DNA of 64,000 nucleotides, taken from assembly GCF_024347495.1 (NCBI RefSeq), contig NZ_AP025491.1, positions 1,178,001 to 1,242,000 of the forward strand. The letters are read 5' to 3'. A model generated the notes under the pieces. The model had not been told where the DNA came from and did not search any database. It saw only the letters and a list, made by a program, of their open reading frames with translations. Source of the DNA: Vibrio gallaecicus (lineage in GTDB: Bacteria; Pseudomonadota; Gammaproteobacteria; Enterobacterales; Vibrionaceae). A program made the translations under genes and the position numbers. Of this stretch, positions 17,867-27,074 are shown piece by piece. Within the stretch, counting starts at the first letter, position 1. Every line of letters starts with the position of its first letter.

Positions 17867-18649
17867 TTAATACTTCTCAGGAACAAATGTTTGCTCTTCA
17901 AGCGGCGCTCGGATGTAACCATCTTTGTTGATTTCAGGTAGTTCGATGTCTGGGTAAGCAATATCCTGATACTCAATTTGTTCCAGAAGGTGACTGATAC
18001 AATTTAAACGAGCCTTTTTCTTATCATCAGATGGCACAACCCACCATGGACACTGCTTGGTATCTGTATAAGCAAACATTTTATCTTTTGCTTCAGAGTA
18101 CTCCGCCCAACGGTTACGCGACTCTAAATCCATAGGGCTAAACTTCCAACGTTTTATCGGTGTATTGATACGCTCTAAAAAGCGTTTCTCTTGTTCTTCA
18201 TCGGAAACAGAAAACCAGTATTTCAGTAAAATAATGCCGGAGCGCTGCAACATACGTTCGAACTCAGGGCAAGATCGAAGAAATTCTTCATATTGCTCTT
18301 GGGTACAAAATTCCATGACTTTTTCAACTCCAGCTCGGTTATACCAACTGCGATCAAATAAGACCATTTCTCCTGCACTAGGAAGGTGAGAAACGTAACG
18401 TTGAAAATACCACTGCGTTTTTTCTTTTTCTGTTGGGGCTGGTAACGCTGAAATACGACAAATTCGAGGGTTAAGCTTTTCTGTAATTCGCTTAATTACC
18501 CCACCTTTACCTGCCGCATCTCGTCCTTCAAAGATCACCACAACTTTGAGCCCTTCTTGCTTGACCCATTCTTGTAATTTAACCAATTCAACCTGTAAAC
18601 GTTCTAGCTCTTTTTCATAGAACTTTTTATCTAGTTTGCTTTTACCCAT
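17867..18649 (-). CDS. ppk2: Polyphosphate kinase 2 (PPK2 family)
   Basis: A cytoplasmic kinase of about 260 residues that moves phosphate between polyphosphate and nucleoside diphosphates, usually favouring nucleotide formation. It has the Walker A loop EGRDAAGKGGVIKR at about 42-55, the Walker B/lid region LFDRSWYNRAGVE, the lid residues around KRWKFSPMDLESRNRW, and the WWVVPSDDKKKARLNCI segment, all standard for single-domain class I PPK2. A codon seven positions upstream is also a possible start, but an AAGGAGT ribosome site sits just before the internal ATG (MGKSKLDKKFYEKEL), so 18649 is chosen. Monocistronic; preferred nucleotide (ADP or GDP) cannot be read from sequence. Confidence 0.9.
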   Translation of the reverse strand: MGKSKLDKKFYEKELERLQVELVKLQEWVKQEGLKVVVIFEGRDAAGKGGVIKRITEKLNPRICRISALPAPTEKEKTQWYFQRYVSHLPSAGEMVLFDRSWYNRAGVEKVMEFCTQEQYEEFLRSCPEFERMLQRSGIILLKYWFSVSDEEQEKRFLERINTPIKRWKFSPMDLESRNRWAEYSEAKDKMFAYTDTKQCPWWVVPSDDKKKARLNCISHLLEQIEYQDIAYPDIELPEINKDGYIRAPLEEQTFVPEKY

Positions 18650-18912
18650 AGAACACTCCTTTTCTATCAAAAGGTTAGCACGAGCTGCCAGAGTAAGAGA
18701 CTATTTAAGCTGAAAAATTAGTCAATATAACGGCTTGGTAGCAGGCTTCTTGAATATAGAACATTAAGCAGACGCATAATGGCCATTGAATGGATTTGTT
18801 TGATTGAACAGCCCGAGTATTGCTAGCGGTATCAAAGCAACATGGTAGAATGCAGCCATTCTTCTTATCATCGTATAAGACAGTTCCATCTATTCAACAC
18901 GTTGAGATACCT

Positions 18913-20115
18913 ATGCCATTTTCCAAACTTGGATTAAGCTCCCCTATTGTTAAAGCCGTTACTAAACAAGGCTACGAAAAACCGACTTCAATTCAAGAAA
19001 AAGCCATTCCGATCGTTCTATCTGGTAAAAACCTCATTGCAGCAGCGCAGACGGGTACAGGTAAAACGGCGAGCTTTGTTCTGCCTATTTTAGAAATGCT
19101 CAGCAAAGGTGAAACTCAACGTAAAAAACGCATTCGTGCGGTGATCTTAACGCCAACACGTGAACTTGCGATTCAAGTTGAACAGAACATCAACAAATAT
19201 TCGAAATTCCTAAACCTAACATCCCTAGCGATGTACGGTGGCGTTTCTTATCAGCATCAAAAAGATCGCCTGATCGAAGGTGTCGACATTCTAGTAGCAA
19301 CACCTGGTCGACTTATCGACATGTACGGTCAAAGAGCTGTGCATTTTGATGAAGTGGAAGTGCTAGTACTAGATGAAGCAGACCGCATGTTAGATATGGG
19401 CTTCATTGAAGACATCAACAAGATCATTGCTCGCTTACCACAAGACATTCAAAACCTGCTGTTCTCTGCAACCTTGTCGACACCAGTTCGCGCTCTTGCG
19501 AAAAGTGCGATCAGTGAAGCTGAAGAGATCTCGATTGCGAAAACAGACGCGTCTAAAGCGAATATTGAACAGTGGTTAGTGACTGTTGATAAAGATCGTA
19601 AATCGGCACTGTTGAGCCACATGATCACCGATGGTGAATGGGATCAAGCGCTAATCTTCATTGAAACCAAGCATGGCGCGGCAAAACTTGTTGCTCAGCT
19701 AGAAAAGCGGGGCATTCAAGCAGAAGCATTCCACAGTGGACGAAGCCAAGCCATTCGCGAAAAAATTCTCGCTGATTTCAAAAAAGGTCGTTTAAAATTC
19801 CTAGTAGCAACTGGTGTTGCTGCACGTGGTATTGATATTGATAACCTAACCCGCGTAGTGAACTATGACATGCCCTTCCCTGCCGATGATTATGTGCATC
19901 GAATTGGTCGTACTGGTCGTGCTGATGCCTCTGGTGAAGCGATTTCATTCTTATCAAAAGATAACTTCAAAAACTTGTGCATCATTGAAAAGCGCCTTGG
20001 TCACTTAATTGAACGTCGCGTTATTGAAGGTTTTGAACCTCGCAAAGAAGTGCCAATTTCTGTACTTAACTTTGTGCCAAAACACAAAAGAGATGCTCAA
20101 AACTCACAAGACTAA
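18913..20115 (+). CDS. rhlE: DEAD-box RNA helicase, RhlE-like
   Basis: An ATP-dependent RNA helicase of 400 residues. All core motifs are present in order: Q motif (GYEKPTSIQEKAIP), AQTGTGKT (Walker A), PTRELA, the GG and TPGR motifs, DEAD, SAT, then ATGVAARGIDI and HRIGRTGR in the second RecA domain. The N-terminus MPFSKLGLSSPIVKAVTKQGY follows RhlE. The frame is open upstream to a GTG- or CTG-like start at 18820, but that extension is not family-like and ATG 18913 gives the normal N-terminus. The C-terminal tail after the helicase core is short, about 50 residues, and only mildly basic. RhlE proteins act in ribosome assembly and RNA turnover. Vibrios have several paralogues, so the exact one is uncertain. 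Confidence 0.88.
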   Translation: MPFSKLGLSSPIVKAVTKQGYEKPTSIQEKAIPIVLSGKNLIAAAQTGTGKTASFVLPILEMLSKGETQRKKRIRAVILTPTRELAIQVEQNINKYSKFLNLTSLAMYGGVSYQHQKDRLIEGVDILVATPGRLIDMYGQRAVHFDEVEVLVLDEADRMLDMGFIEDINKIIARLPQDIQNLLFSATLSTPVRALAKSAISEAEEISIAKTDASKANIEQWLVTVDKDRKSALLSHMITDGEWDQALIFIETKHGAAKLVAQLEKRGIQAEAFHSGRSQAIREKILADFKKGRLKFLVATGVAARGIDIDNLTRVVNYDMPFPADDYVHRIGRTGRADASGEAISFLSKDNFKNLCIIEKRLGHLIERRVIEGFEPRKEVPISVLNFVPKHKRDAQNSQD

Positions 20116-20156
20116 AGATCTTAAAATAAATATTAATGAGTCTTGAGTTAAAAGAG

Positions 20157-20190
20157 AAAGGCGAAGTGCTTAACCACTTCGCCTTTAATT
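20157..20190 (+). terminator. Rho-independent terminator after the rhlE-like gene
   Basis: Perfect 12-base stem AAAGGCGAAGTG (20157-20168) and CACTTCGCCTTT (20175-20186), followed by AATTT. It overlaps a longer possible reading frame of the next gene (from 20136), which supports the later start at 20202. Confidence 0.8.
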
Positions 20191-20201
20191 TAGGTAGTAT
20201 T

Positions 20202-20594
20202 ATGATCACACCCATCGCTGTTCGCCTCACCAGAGGTCAAGATTTAAAATTAGAGATCCAACGTCTAGTCACTGACAACCAAATAAAAGCAGGCTCTATC
20301 GCTTCCTGTGTAGGCTGCGTTTCTCAGCTCAATATTCGCCTCGCAAACGCCGAATTCACGAAGACGTTAACAGCCCCTTTTGAAATTGTTTCCGTGATGG
20401 GTACGCTGACAGAATCTCATCAACATATTCATATTTCAGCAGCCGACGAAAACGGTAATGTTATTGGTGGACACTTACTTGAAGGAACCATTGTTTCTCA
20501 CACTGCAGAGTTAATCATCCACCGCTATGACAATATGACGTTTTCACGAGAACCTGACTCTTCCACAGGGTATACTGAGCTTGTTATTACTTAA
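20202..20594 (+). CDS. PPC-domain (DUF296) protein
   Basis: A 130-residue protein that is entirely one PPC/DUF296 domain, the fold also found in plant AT-hook proteins and in many bacterial single-domain proteins. Visible family features: RLTRGQDLKLEIQRLV at the N-terminus, AGSIASCVGCVSQLNIRLAN, and the His-rich SHQHIHISAADENGNVIGGHLLEG motif with the His triad thought to bind metal. The start at 20202 is chosen because an earlier in-frame ATG (20136) lies before the rhlE terminator. Its biochemical role in bacteria is unknown; the trimeric fold and conserved histidines are the firmest statement. It sits alone, 55 bases ahead of the exonuclease gene. Confidence 0.82.
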   Translation: MITPIAVRLTRGQDLKLEIQRLVTDNQIKAGSIASCVGCVSQLNIRLANAEFTKTLTAPFEIVSVMGTLTESHQHIHISAADENGNVIGGHLLEGTIVSHTAELIIHRYDNMTFSREPDSSTGYTELVIT

Positions 20595-20649
20595 CATCAC
20601 CCCAGCCACACACTTACTAACTATTTACCTCTGAGCTTAGGAGCATTTT

Positions 20650-21267
20650 GTGTCCACACCTTTAGCAAACACCGTTATTGTCCTCGATTTCGAAACGACT
20701 GGATTATCACCAAACATGGGTGATAGAGCCATTGAAATTGGTGCGGTTCGTCTAGTGGATGGAAAAGTAACAGACACTTTCCAGCAGTTAATGAATCCTG
20801 GGTTCAGAGTGAGTGGGTTTATTGAGAACTACACAGGCATTACGAATAATATGCTTAGAACCGCGCCAAGTTGTGATGAGGTAATGAGTGAGTTTGCTGA
20901 CTTCATCCAAGATAGCTGCTTAGTTGCTCATAATGCATCATTTGATAAACGCTTCTTAGATGCCGAATTGGATCTGATTGGAAAAGGTTACAGTGGTGAG
21001 TTTGCTTGTTCAATGCTGATTGCCCGAAGGCTAGTGCAAGACTCCCCAACCCACAAGTTAGGTGATCTCGTCCGTTTTTTAAATATAGACAATGATGGAG
21101 TATTCCACAGAGCGTTAGCCGATTCGGAAATGACTGCAAAGTTATGGTTAGCGATGCTTCAAGACATGAGTACTACTTACCAAATCGACAATCCCAGCTT
21201 TAAACTAATGCAAAAAATTGGAAAAACAACTAAGGCTGCAGTGCCACGTTTACTTCAAAGCGCTTAA
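20650..21267 (+). CDS. DnaQ-family 3'-5' exonuclease
   Basis: A 205-residue DEDD-type exonuclease related to the proofreading subunit of DNA polymerase III. It starts with GTG after a TTAGGAG ribosome site. The exonuclease motifs are ExoI VLDFETTGLSP (catalytic Asp and Glu), ExoII VAHNASFDKRFL, and ExoIII with HRALADSEMTAKL (the His-Asp pair of the DEDDh subtype). It has no polymerase-binding C-terminal domain like true DnaQ, so it is a stand-alone exonuclease such as those in DNA repair or RNA trimming. Plus-strand neighbour of the PPC-domain gene, possibly co-transcribed; the gap is 55 bases. Confidence 0.87.
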   Translation: MSTPLANTVIVLDFETTGLSPNMGDRAIEIGAVRLVDGKVTDTFQQLMNPGFRVSGFIENYTGITNNMLRTAPSCDEVMSEFADFIQDSCLVAHNASFDKRFLDAELDLIGKGYSGEFACSMLIARRLVQDSPTHKLGDLVRFLNIDNDGVFHRALADSEMTAKLWLAMLQDMSTTYQIDNPSFKLMQKIGKTTKAAVPRLLQSA

Positions 21268-21332
21268 TTACGTATTACAACCAAGCGTGTATAAGCTAAA
21301 AGGGTATAAGCTAAGTTTTAAAGAAAGCTCGG

Positions 21333-22169
21333 TTAATTTAGCTCTGCAACTACTTCTTTCAAGTCTCTCAATTCTGATTGAAAGTGAGTCCATTGTTTAT
21401 CTGACGCTAAAGACACAATAGTGGATAAGTAATTAGCTGAAATCTGAGCGTTATAATCAATATCCACCTTCAATTCGGCTGAATAATAAGACTCGTGAGA
21501 AAGTAACAAAGACATCAAAGTCGGTTGAAAGGTATGCCTATCGGACTTATTGTTCATGAGTTTAGAAACTTCAGCATAAATCGTACTTTGGTAATCTAAC
21601 CAGCCGGCGTTGGTGTTTTTTAAATCACCAACCCACCTCAAAATCACCTCTTCTTGTGATTCACTAATAGTACCCAGCCAGCGCTTCACACTTTTGCTTA
21701 TTCGCTCTTCATATCGCTCTCTTGTTTCGTTTTCAGAAAGTAATAAGAACTCTTCAGCGCTCTCTTTTTGCTTTTCCTGTAAACCAACTAGGAACTCTTT
21801 ATCTTGCAGAGCTGTCATCTGCATAGACAAAGCATAAATATCAGGAGCAAATTTTGAAACAATAGTTTTGAAATGCAGAGAAAGCTGCTTTCTCTGTTTT
21901 AAAATAAAGGCGGCATCAATTTGAGATTGTTTTTGAACCTGTATTTCGGAAATTTGTTCAATATAAAGCGGCAATTCTGAGTGTTTATGCCACTCCTGCA
22001 ATAGATTGATTCGGCTCTCTAGTTCATCTTCTTGAGAATCAGTTAAGGTTACAAAATCTTCTAAGTAGTCTAAAATTAACCAATCGACGTTATTATAAAC
22101 AAACTTAGTTCCGCACCCTGTCATTAACAGGCATACGATAACAAATTGCCACCACTTTAATAATTTCAT
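21333..22169 (-). CDS. DUF6279 family lipoprotein
   Basis: An exported lipoprotein of about 278 residues. The leader MKLLKWWQFVIVCLLMTGC ends in a lipobox (LMTGC), and the mature protein begins GTKFVYNNVDWLILDYLEDFV, the hallmark of the DUF6279 family in gammaproteobacteria. The rest is almost wholly alpha-helical and rich in Lys, Glu and Gln, including ENETRERYEERISKSVKRWLG. An upstream TTG is possible, but an AAGGAAG site spaced 11 bases before the internal ATG favours 22169. Function is unknown. Convergent with the exonuclease gene. Confidence 0.82.
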   Translation of the reverse strand: MKLLKWWQFVIVCLLMTGCGTKFVYNNVDWLILDYLEDFVTLTDSQEDELESRINLLQEWHKHSELPLYIEQISEIQVQKQSQIDAAFILKQRKQLSLHFKTIVSKFAPDIYALSMQMTALQDKEFLVGLQEKQKESAEEFLLLSENETRERYEERISKSVKRWLGTISESQEEVILRWVGDLKNTNAGWLDYQSTIYAEVSKLMNNKSDRHTFQPTLMSLLLSHESYYSAELKVDIDYNAQISANYLSTIVSLASDKQWTHFQSELRDLKEVVAELN

Positions 22170-22443
22170 TTTTAGCAACTTCCTTTCTTAGATTCAGCAT
22201 ACAACCTTTAAATATCAGTAACTTAATTACGATGTGAAATCTATTGAGCTCTAATACATATCTTAATTCTTCGCGACTCCAAAGTTAATCGTTTAGATAA
22301 GCACTCAAATAAGCTTACTGCAAAATGATATGAAAGGAATGGCAATAAAGAGAAACAAAAACAAACTAATAAATGCGATTGAAATAACAATTTCCGGTAT
22401 GGAAATTGCATTAATTCTCATAATTACCACAGGGGGGTAAGTT

Positions 22444-22617
22444 ATGGCCGCTATTCCTCATTATGAATGCGAAATTGAATATGAAGTCTGCTACTTCGAA
22501 AATGGCAAGATAACAACAACAAGAATTATGGCAACAAATCGCCAGGAGGCTATGGATTGGTACTTGGGGGCAGGAAAGCACATGAATGACCTCTACTCAA
22601 TCAGACCAGATGAATAG
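22444..22617 (+). CDS. Small hypothetical protein, 57 residues
   Basis: A 57-residue protein starting MAAIPHYECEIEYEVCYFEN, with an unusually strong GGGGGG ribosome site 6-11 bases before ATG. It reads as a beta-hairpin followed by an amphipathic helix (ATNRQEAMDWYLGAG), has two cysteines and no signal peptide. It lies between the divergent lipoprotein gene and convergent dbpA, and a hairpin at 22672 follows it. The codon use looks coding (no rare-codon clusters). I do not recognise the family; the fold pattern resembles small DUF-type proteins with a sheet-helix arrangement. Confidence 0.65.
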   Translation: MAAIPHYECEIEYEVCYFENGKITTTRIMATNRQEAMDWYLGAGKHMNDLYSIRPDE

Positions 22618-22671
22618 AGCTGAACTCTCAGTTTCTACTTTTCATTTTAGATATTTATAAGATCTTACAAA

Positions 22672-22725
22672 GTTTAACCTAAGCTTTTTGCCTAGGTTAA
22701 ACCTTTGAACGATTTTTAAATCGTT
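22672..22725. terminator. Two hairpins between the small gene and dbpA
   Basis: First stem GTTTAACCTA (22672-22681) and TAGGTTAAAC (22693-22702), second stem AACGATTT (22708-22715) and AAATCGTT (22718-22725). Either can terminate the small gene (plus) or dbpA (minus). Confidence 0.6.
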
Positions 22726-22739
22726 TAATTCTGAGTGCG

Positions 22740-24119
22740 TTACTTCAAAATGCGAGCGCGGAATTGACGCCCTTTCATTTTGCCTGACTCAATTTTGTTG
22801 AGTGCTTTTTTCGCTAATGATTTTTCAATCGCAACGTATGCGCGCATTGCTGATAAATTAATCTTACCTACAGATTTACCATCAATACCGCCCTGACCAG
22901 TTAGTGCTCCTAAGATATCACCTGCACGCAGTTTAGCCTTCTTACCACCATCAATTTGGATAGTTACCATATTCGATTGATATGGTTTAGCATTTGGCTT
23001 TTCTGGCAATGTAGAAGGTTCTATTGGCATATCCATGTACTCATCAATTTGAGCAACACGGTGCATTTCTTTCTCGCTGAAGAAGCTGCAAGCAACGCCT
23101 TTCCCACCAGCTCGACCTGTACGACCAATTCGGTGAACATGCACTTCAGGATCACGAGACAGTTCAAAGTTGAACACGGCATCAAGATTATCAACATCCA
23201 GACCACGAGCGGCTACGTCTGTCGCGACTAAAATAGAAATTGTCTTGTTTGAGAATTGAACCAAAGCTTGGTCACGTTCACGTTGCTCCATGTCTCCATG
23301 TAGCTCCGTTACGCTGAAACCACGGTGGCTTAATTCATCATTCACGTTCTGAACTTCTTTCTTAGTATTACAGAACACGACAGCAGATTCAGGCTGATGA
23401 TGAAGTAAAAGAAGTTCTAGTGCATCATCACGTGCTTCTGTGCCTTCAAGCTTATAGAAGTGCTGTTGAATACTTGAATGATCGTGAGTTGATTCTACTT
23501 TCACCATTTCAGGGTTTTGCATAATGCGATCAGCAACAGATTTGATCTGTTTTGGGAATGTCGCACTAAATAACAATGTTTGACGCTGTTTTGGCGCAGC
23601 TTCGATAACCGCATCCAACGCGTCTTGGAAACCCATTTCCAGCATACGGTCAGCTTCATCTAATACAAGCGTGTTCAGTTCAGATAAATCAATACGATCT
23701 TTTTCAAGGTGGTCCAAAATACGACCAGGTGTACCAACTAGAATATGTGCACCGTGCTCTAATGAACCAATCTGTGGTCCCATTGGCATTCCGCCACATA
23801 ACGTCAATACTTTAATATTGTGAATACCACGAGCCAATGTACGGATTTCTTTTGCTACTTGGTCTGCTAGTTCACGAGTTGGACAGAGAACTAATGACTG
23901 CACACGAAAGCGCTTTACTCGCAAGTTTTGCAGTACACCTAAACCGAAAGCAGCAGTTTTACCTGAACCGGTTTTACCCTGACCAATTACATCTTTGCCC
24001 GCTAAAATAGAAGGTAAGCTCAAGGCTTGAATAGGGGTCATTTGGGCATAGCCTAATGAATCTAAGGTTGTTAGAAGCTCAGGCTTAAGGTCAATAGAAG
24101 AAAATTTAGAAGTGCTCAA
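22740..24119 (-). CDS. dbpA: ATP-dependent RNA helicase DbpA
   Basis: A DEAD-box helicase of 459 residues that remodels hairpin 92 of 23S rRNA during assembly of the large ribosomal subunit. Core motifs in order: MTPIQALSLP (Q motif), GKTGSGKT, PTRELADQ, GTPGRILDH, DEADRMLEMGF, FSATFP, ATDVAARGLDV and HRIGRTGRAG. The C-terminal RNA-binding domain (about 385-459, with MVTIQIDGGKKAKLRAGDILGAL and RAYVAIEKSLAKKALNKI) is the part that binds 23S rRNA and separates DbpA from other DEAD-box proteins. The likely start is TTG (MSTSKF...). Monocistronic. Confidence 0.93.
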   Translation of the reverse strand: MSTSKFSSIDLKPELLTTLDSLGYAQMTPIQALSLPSILAGKDVIGQGKTGSGKTAAFGLGVLQNLRVKRFRVQSLVLCPTRELADQVAKEIRTLARGIHNIKVLTLCGGMPMGPQIGSLEHGAHILVGTPGRILDHLEKDRIDLSELNTLVLDEADRMLEMGFQDALDAVIEAAPKQRQTLLFSATFPKQIKSVADRIMQNPEMVKVESTHDHSSIQQHFYKLEGTEARDDALELLLLHHQPESAVVFCNTKKEVQNVNDELSHRGFSVTELHGDMEQRERDQALVQFSNKTISILVATDVAARGLDVDNLDAVFNFELSRDPEVHVHRIGRTGRAGGKGVACSFFSEKEMHRVAQIDEYMDMPIEPSTLPEKPNAKPYQSNMVTIQIDGGKKAKLRAGDILGALTGQGGIDGKSVGKINLSAMRAYVAIEKSLAKKALNKIESGKMKGRQFRARILK

Positions 24120-24316
24120 TGGAAATGTCCAACAGATGAAAAACAGAGTGCATTATGAGTGTTTTTTAAAAATATACCACCCATAAAATCGCTCAATATT
24201 TAACCGTAAATTTTCGGTAATTCAAAAACCATCAGTTACAGGTTTCAATATGTTATAGACATGATAAAATTCAAATGGAACTATATACCATATAATCAAC
24301 ATTAACGGAGGTTACC

Positions 24317-24997
24317 ATGAAGCCACGCAAGCATAACTCCGGCTTTACGTTACTTGAGTTAATCGTTGTTATTCTGATTTTAGGGGTTTTAGGTATTGTT
24401 GCTGCTCCTCGATTTTTATCCTACTCAAATGAAGCGAATGAGACCGCTGCTACAGGCTTATTAAGCAATTTTAGAACCGGTACTAACCTATTCCAAGCAG
24501 CGTGTTTAGCAAGAGGTGGCGATACTGCAGAGCCTCAAGGTGAAAACTCATCTTCATTTAATATAGAGGGTACTTACTCCAACTTTTCGGGATCTTGCTT
24601 CCCCGTTAAAAATAGCCGAGGCGGTGTCCGCCGTGACATTAATAACGTCAGATCTTGTTATGCGCTATTACAAGAAATAACGAACTCCGATCACTATGAA
24701 GATAAAATCTACGGTAATAACCCAAGCTCTGGAGGGAGTAATAGCCGAGGAAATGTATCTGGTGCGAACTTTCAAACTGCGAAAGATGCGGGTTATGAGT
24801 TTCTGATTCACCAATCTCGTGACTATTTCTCTTATTGCCATTTTTACAGTATTGAAGGCAACTTAGAAAATGCACCATATTTACTGTATAACGCTGTCGA
24901 TGGTGAAATGGTTTCAGGAACAAAAGACTTAACTAATGGTGTGAATTGGCCTGATGAACTACTTGAGTATCTTACTGCAACAGAACCGACCAAGTAA
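24317..24997 (+). CDS. Orphan type IV pilin-like protein
   Basis: A 226-residue prepilin. A short positively charged leader (MKPRKHNSG) ends at the prepilin peptidase site GFTLLELIVVILILGVLGIVA, with Phe as the first mature residue and Glu5, followed by the long hydrophobic helix. The globular part has several Cys residues (Cys at about 58, 93, 115 and 173) and a flexible Ser/Gly/Asn-rich loop (about 135-155). Ribosome site GGAGG lies just before the start. It is not near other pilus or secretion genes, so it is a minor or orphan pseudopilin, probably assembled by the MSHA or type IV pilus system encoded elsewhere. A bidirectional terminator follows. Confidence 0.82.
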   Translation: MKPRKHNSGFTLLELIVVILILGVLGIVAAPRFLSYSNEANETAATGLLSNFRTGTNLFQAACLARGGDTAEPQGENSSSFNIEGTYSNFSGSCFPVKNSRGGVRRDINNVRSCYALLQEITNSDHYEDKIYGNNPSSGGSNSRGNVSGANFQTAKDAGYEFLIHQSRDYFSYCHFYSIEGNLENAPYLLYNAVDGEMVSGTKDLTNGVNWPDELLEYLTATEPTK

Positions 24998-25033
24998 TAA
25001 TAAACAAAGCGTATAATAAATAGAGCTCATAAT

Positions 25034-25063
25034 AAATAAAGCCAGTAATTGCTGGCTTTATTT
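25034..25063. terminator. Bidirectional terminator between the pilin and ydhF
   Basis: Stem AAATAAAGCCAG (25034-25045) and CTGGCTTTATTT (25052-25063), symmetrical, between convergent genes. Confidence 0.85.
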
Positions 25064-25083
25064 ACATTCGAATGAGCTTCAGT

Positions 25084-25992
25084 TTATGGCACACCGTGAC
25101 CTTTTGAAGCAACCCAAACGCGATACCACTGCTCTCGAGTTAACTCTATTTTTAATGAATCAACAGCTGCTTGAACACGTTCAATTTTTCCAGAACCAAT
25201 AATCGCTAATGGGTTTGAAGGCAAACGTCTCACCCAAGCGTAAATCACTTGATCAATACTGTTTGCGCCGACTTCAATTCGAATCGCTTCCAATTCTTCA
25301 CGAACCCGCACTGCTTGCTTTGTATTACCCGTAAAAATACTTCCACCACCAAGACAAGACCATGCCATCGGGCGGATACGATTCATTTGAAGCTGATCCA
25401 ATGTCCCATCATGTGCCACTTCAAAATTCAGAGGGTTAATTTCAACTTGATTAGTGACTAAAGGCTTGCCTAGGCGAGACTGTAAAAGTTCCAATTGGCG
25501 TGGTGAGAAATTAGACACACCGAAATGCTTCACTTTCCCGACTTTGTGTAACTCAGTAAATGCTTCTGCAACTTCATCAGCATCCATTAGTACGTCAGGT
25601 CGATGAATAAGCAATACATCCACTTCATTAACACCTAGACGTTCAAGTGAATTATTCACCGATTGGTAGATATGCTGAGCACTCGTATCGTAATGGTTGA
25701 TCTTGCGATCTGGAGTATGATCACCGCACAAGTTGATATCGCACTTAGTAACAATTTGAATTTGCTCGCGGATACTAGGTTCAAGCGCTAATGCCTCACC
25801 AAATAACTTTTCACATTGATAGTTACCATAAATATCAGCGTGATCAACCGTCGTGATACCAAGATCGATATGCTGCTTAAGAAAAGTCAGACGCTCTTGA
25901 GGCGTCATATTCCATTCTTCTGTTCGCCAATAACCTTGTACTAATTCAGACAGCTCAGGACCTTGCGGTGCTGTCGTTACTTTTGCAACCAT
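25084..25992 (-). CDS. ydhF: Aldo/keto reductase, YdhF family
   Basis: A 302-residue NAD(P)-dependent aldo/keto reductase that closely follows E. coli YdhF (298 residues) over its full length: APQGPELSELVQGYWR at the N-terminus, TTVDHADIYGNYQCE with catalytic Asp and Tyr, VTKCDI with the catalytic Lys, LLIHRPDVLMDADEVAEAF, GVSNFSPRQLELLQSRL, and IIGSGKIERVQAAV for the cofactor phosphate. Good AAGGAG ribosome site before ATG. The substrate of YdhF is not known. It stands alone. A second reductase of another subfamily (tas) is at the start of the window. Confidence 0.9.
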   Translation of the reverse strand: MVAKVTTAPQGPELSELVQGYWRTEEWNMTPQERLTFLKQHIDLGITTVDHADIYGNYQCEKLFGEALALEPSIREQIQIVTKCDINLCGDHTPDRKINHYDTSAQHIYQSVNNSLERLGVNEVDVLLIHRPDVLMDADEVAEAFTELHKVGKVKHFGVSNFSPRQLELLQSRLGKPLVTNQVEINPLNFEVAHDGTLDQLQMNRIRPMAWSCLGGGSIFTGNTKQAVRVREELEAIRIEVGANSIDQVIYAWVRRLPSNPLAIIGSGKIERVQAAVDSLKIELTREQWYRVWVASKGHGVP

Positions 25993-26121
25993 CGGTTGTC
26001 TCCTTCATCAATAATGCAATTATCCTATGCTTGTTTTACCGAAGGCTCAACGTATAAAAGGTGCAGCTAGGATTCCTTAATGAAAAGTGTGAATCTCGCT
26101 TTACTAAAGCGATTCTCGAAA

Positions 26122-26793
26122 TTAAAACGCTTCTCGAAATAACTCCAGAGTTAATGTTGATCCTTCCCTTAATAATCTAACTTTAGGAGAACGATCATGA
26201 CCTGTCATCCATGTACTAATTTGATCACTAACAAGCCTACGTTGATTCATAAATGTAATCAGTTTTTCATCCACTGACTGGGGGCTTTCATTCTGATTTG
26301 CGGCGGTGGCAAGCTCTTCAATTACATTGAACTCTTCCCCTGCAATAACTATGGATTGAATAACAAAACCATCCCGTCGTAAGTTCGCTTGCAGCATTGT
26401 ATAAGAGTGAGCGCTATAAGTTGCATTAAAGCGTACAACACTGACAAACTTGGTAGGCAACTTATCTTCAGTTACATCAACTTCATCACTTTTTGGGTCA
26501 GTTTTTCCAGTCTGTTTCGTACCTGTAAGTTCTAGCTCAACATAAACTTTTTCGTTGTAGTATTTAATTTCATCACTACACAATAAGGTCGCTTCTTTTT
26601 CCCCACAATCAAATAGCTCAGCTTCATTCAGCAAACTATTGGCTTCGGGTAGGGTAGGTTCGGTATTAAAGACATGGCGAAGCCACCAAGGTTCTACCTC
26701 GGCAGCAGGTAGTAATGAAGAAAAACAAAGTAATAGCAAAGATAGGCAACGGCTATTTACAGAAAAGAAGGCTTGCAACAAGGAAGGTTTCAT
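26122..26793 (-). CDS. Exported hypothetical protein, 223 residues
   Basis: A secreted protein with a hydrophobic leader (CLSLLLLCFSSLLPAAEVEPWW) and a cleavage site after about residue 30. The mature part starts with WWLRHVFN and has a Cys pair (FDCGEKEATLLC), a region of beta strands, a Lys/Asp-rich low-complexity loop (TGKTDPKSDEVDVTEDK), and a C-terminal helical part. There are no recognised domain motifs. The start has only a weak ribosome site. It looks like a periplasmic protein conserved in vibrios, but I cannot assign a function. Monocistronic, divergent from the M3 peptidase gene. Confidence 0.7.
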   Translation of the reverse strand: MKPSLLQAFFSVNSRCLSLLLLCFSSLLPAAEVEPWWLRHVFNTEPTLPEANSLLNEAELFDCGEKEATLLCSDEIKYYNEKVYVELELTGTKQTGKTDPKSDEVDVTEDKLPTKFVSVVRFNATYSAHSYTMLQANLRRDGFVIQSIVIAGEEFNVIEELATAANQNESPQSVDEKLITFMNQRRLVSDQISTWMTGHDRSPKVRLLREGSTLTLELFREAF

Positions 26794-27074
26794 AATGGAA
26801 AACTAAAGGGGCGATACTCTGATTATATTCTTTCGAAAAGCCGATTGGGTAGTCCCGCGCTCAATTTCAATAAATAATTCACAGATAATTGCAGATAAAA
26901 AACGGACACAATTTCCCTTGCTGTACCGTATGTAAAAGTTCTTGTCTATGTGCCTATTAAAAGTAAAAACCTCTTTACAATTACATTCACAATAACTTTC
27001 TATCGGTTACTCATCATTAACATTTAATATGACATAATGACGATAATATTAAGCGTCAATTTACAGGGAACAAG

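Noticed and set aside
20136..20201. Longer N-terminus of the PPC-domain protein
   Set aside because: It contains the strong terminator hairpin of the helicase gene.
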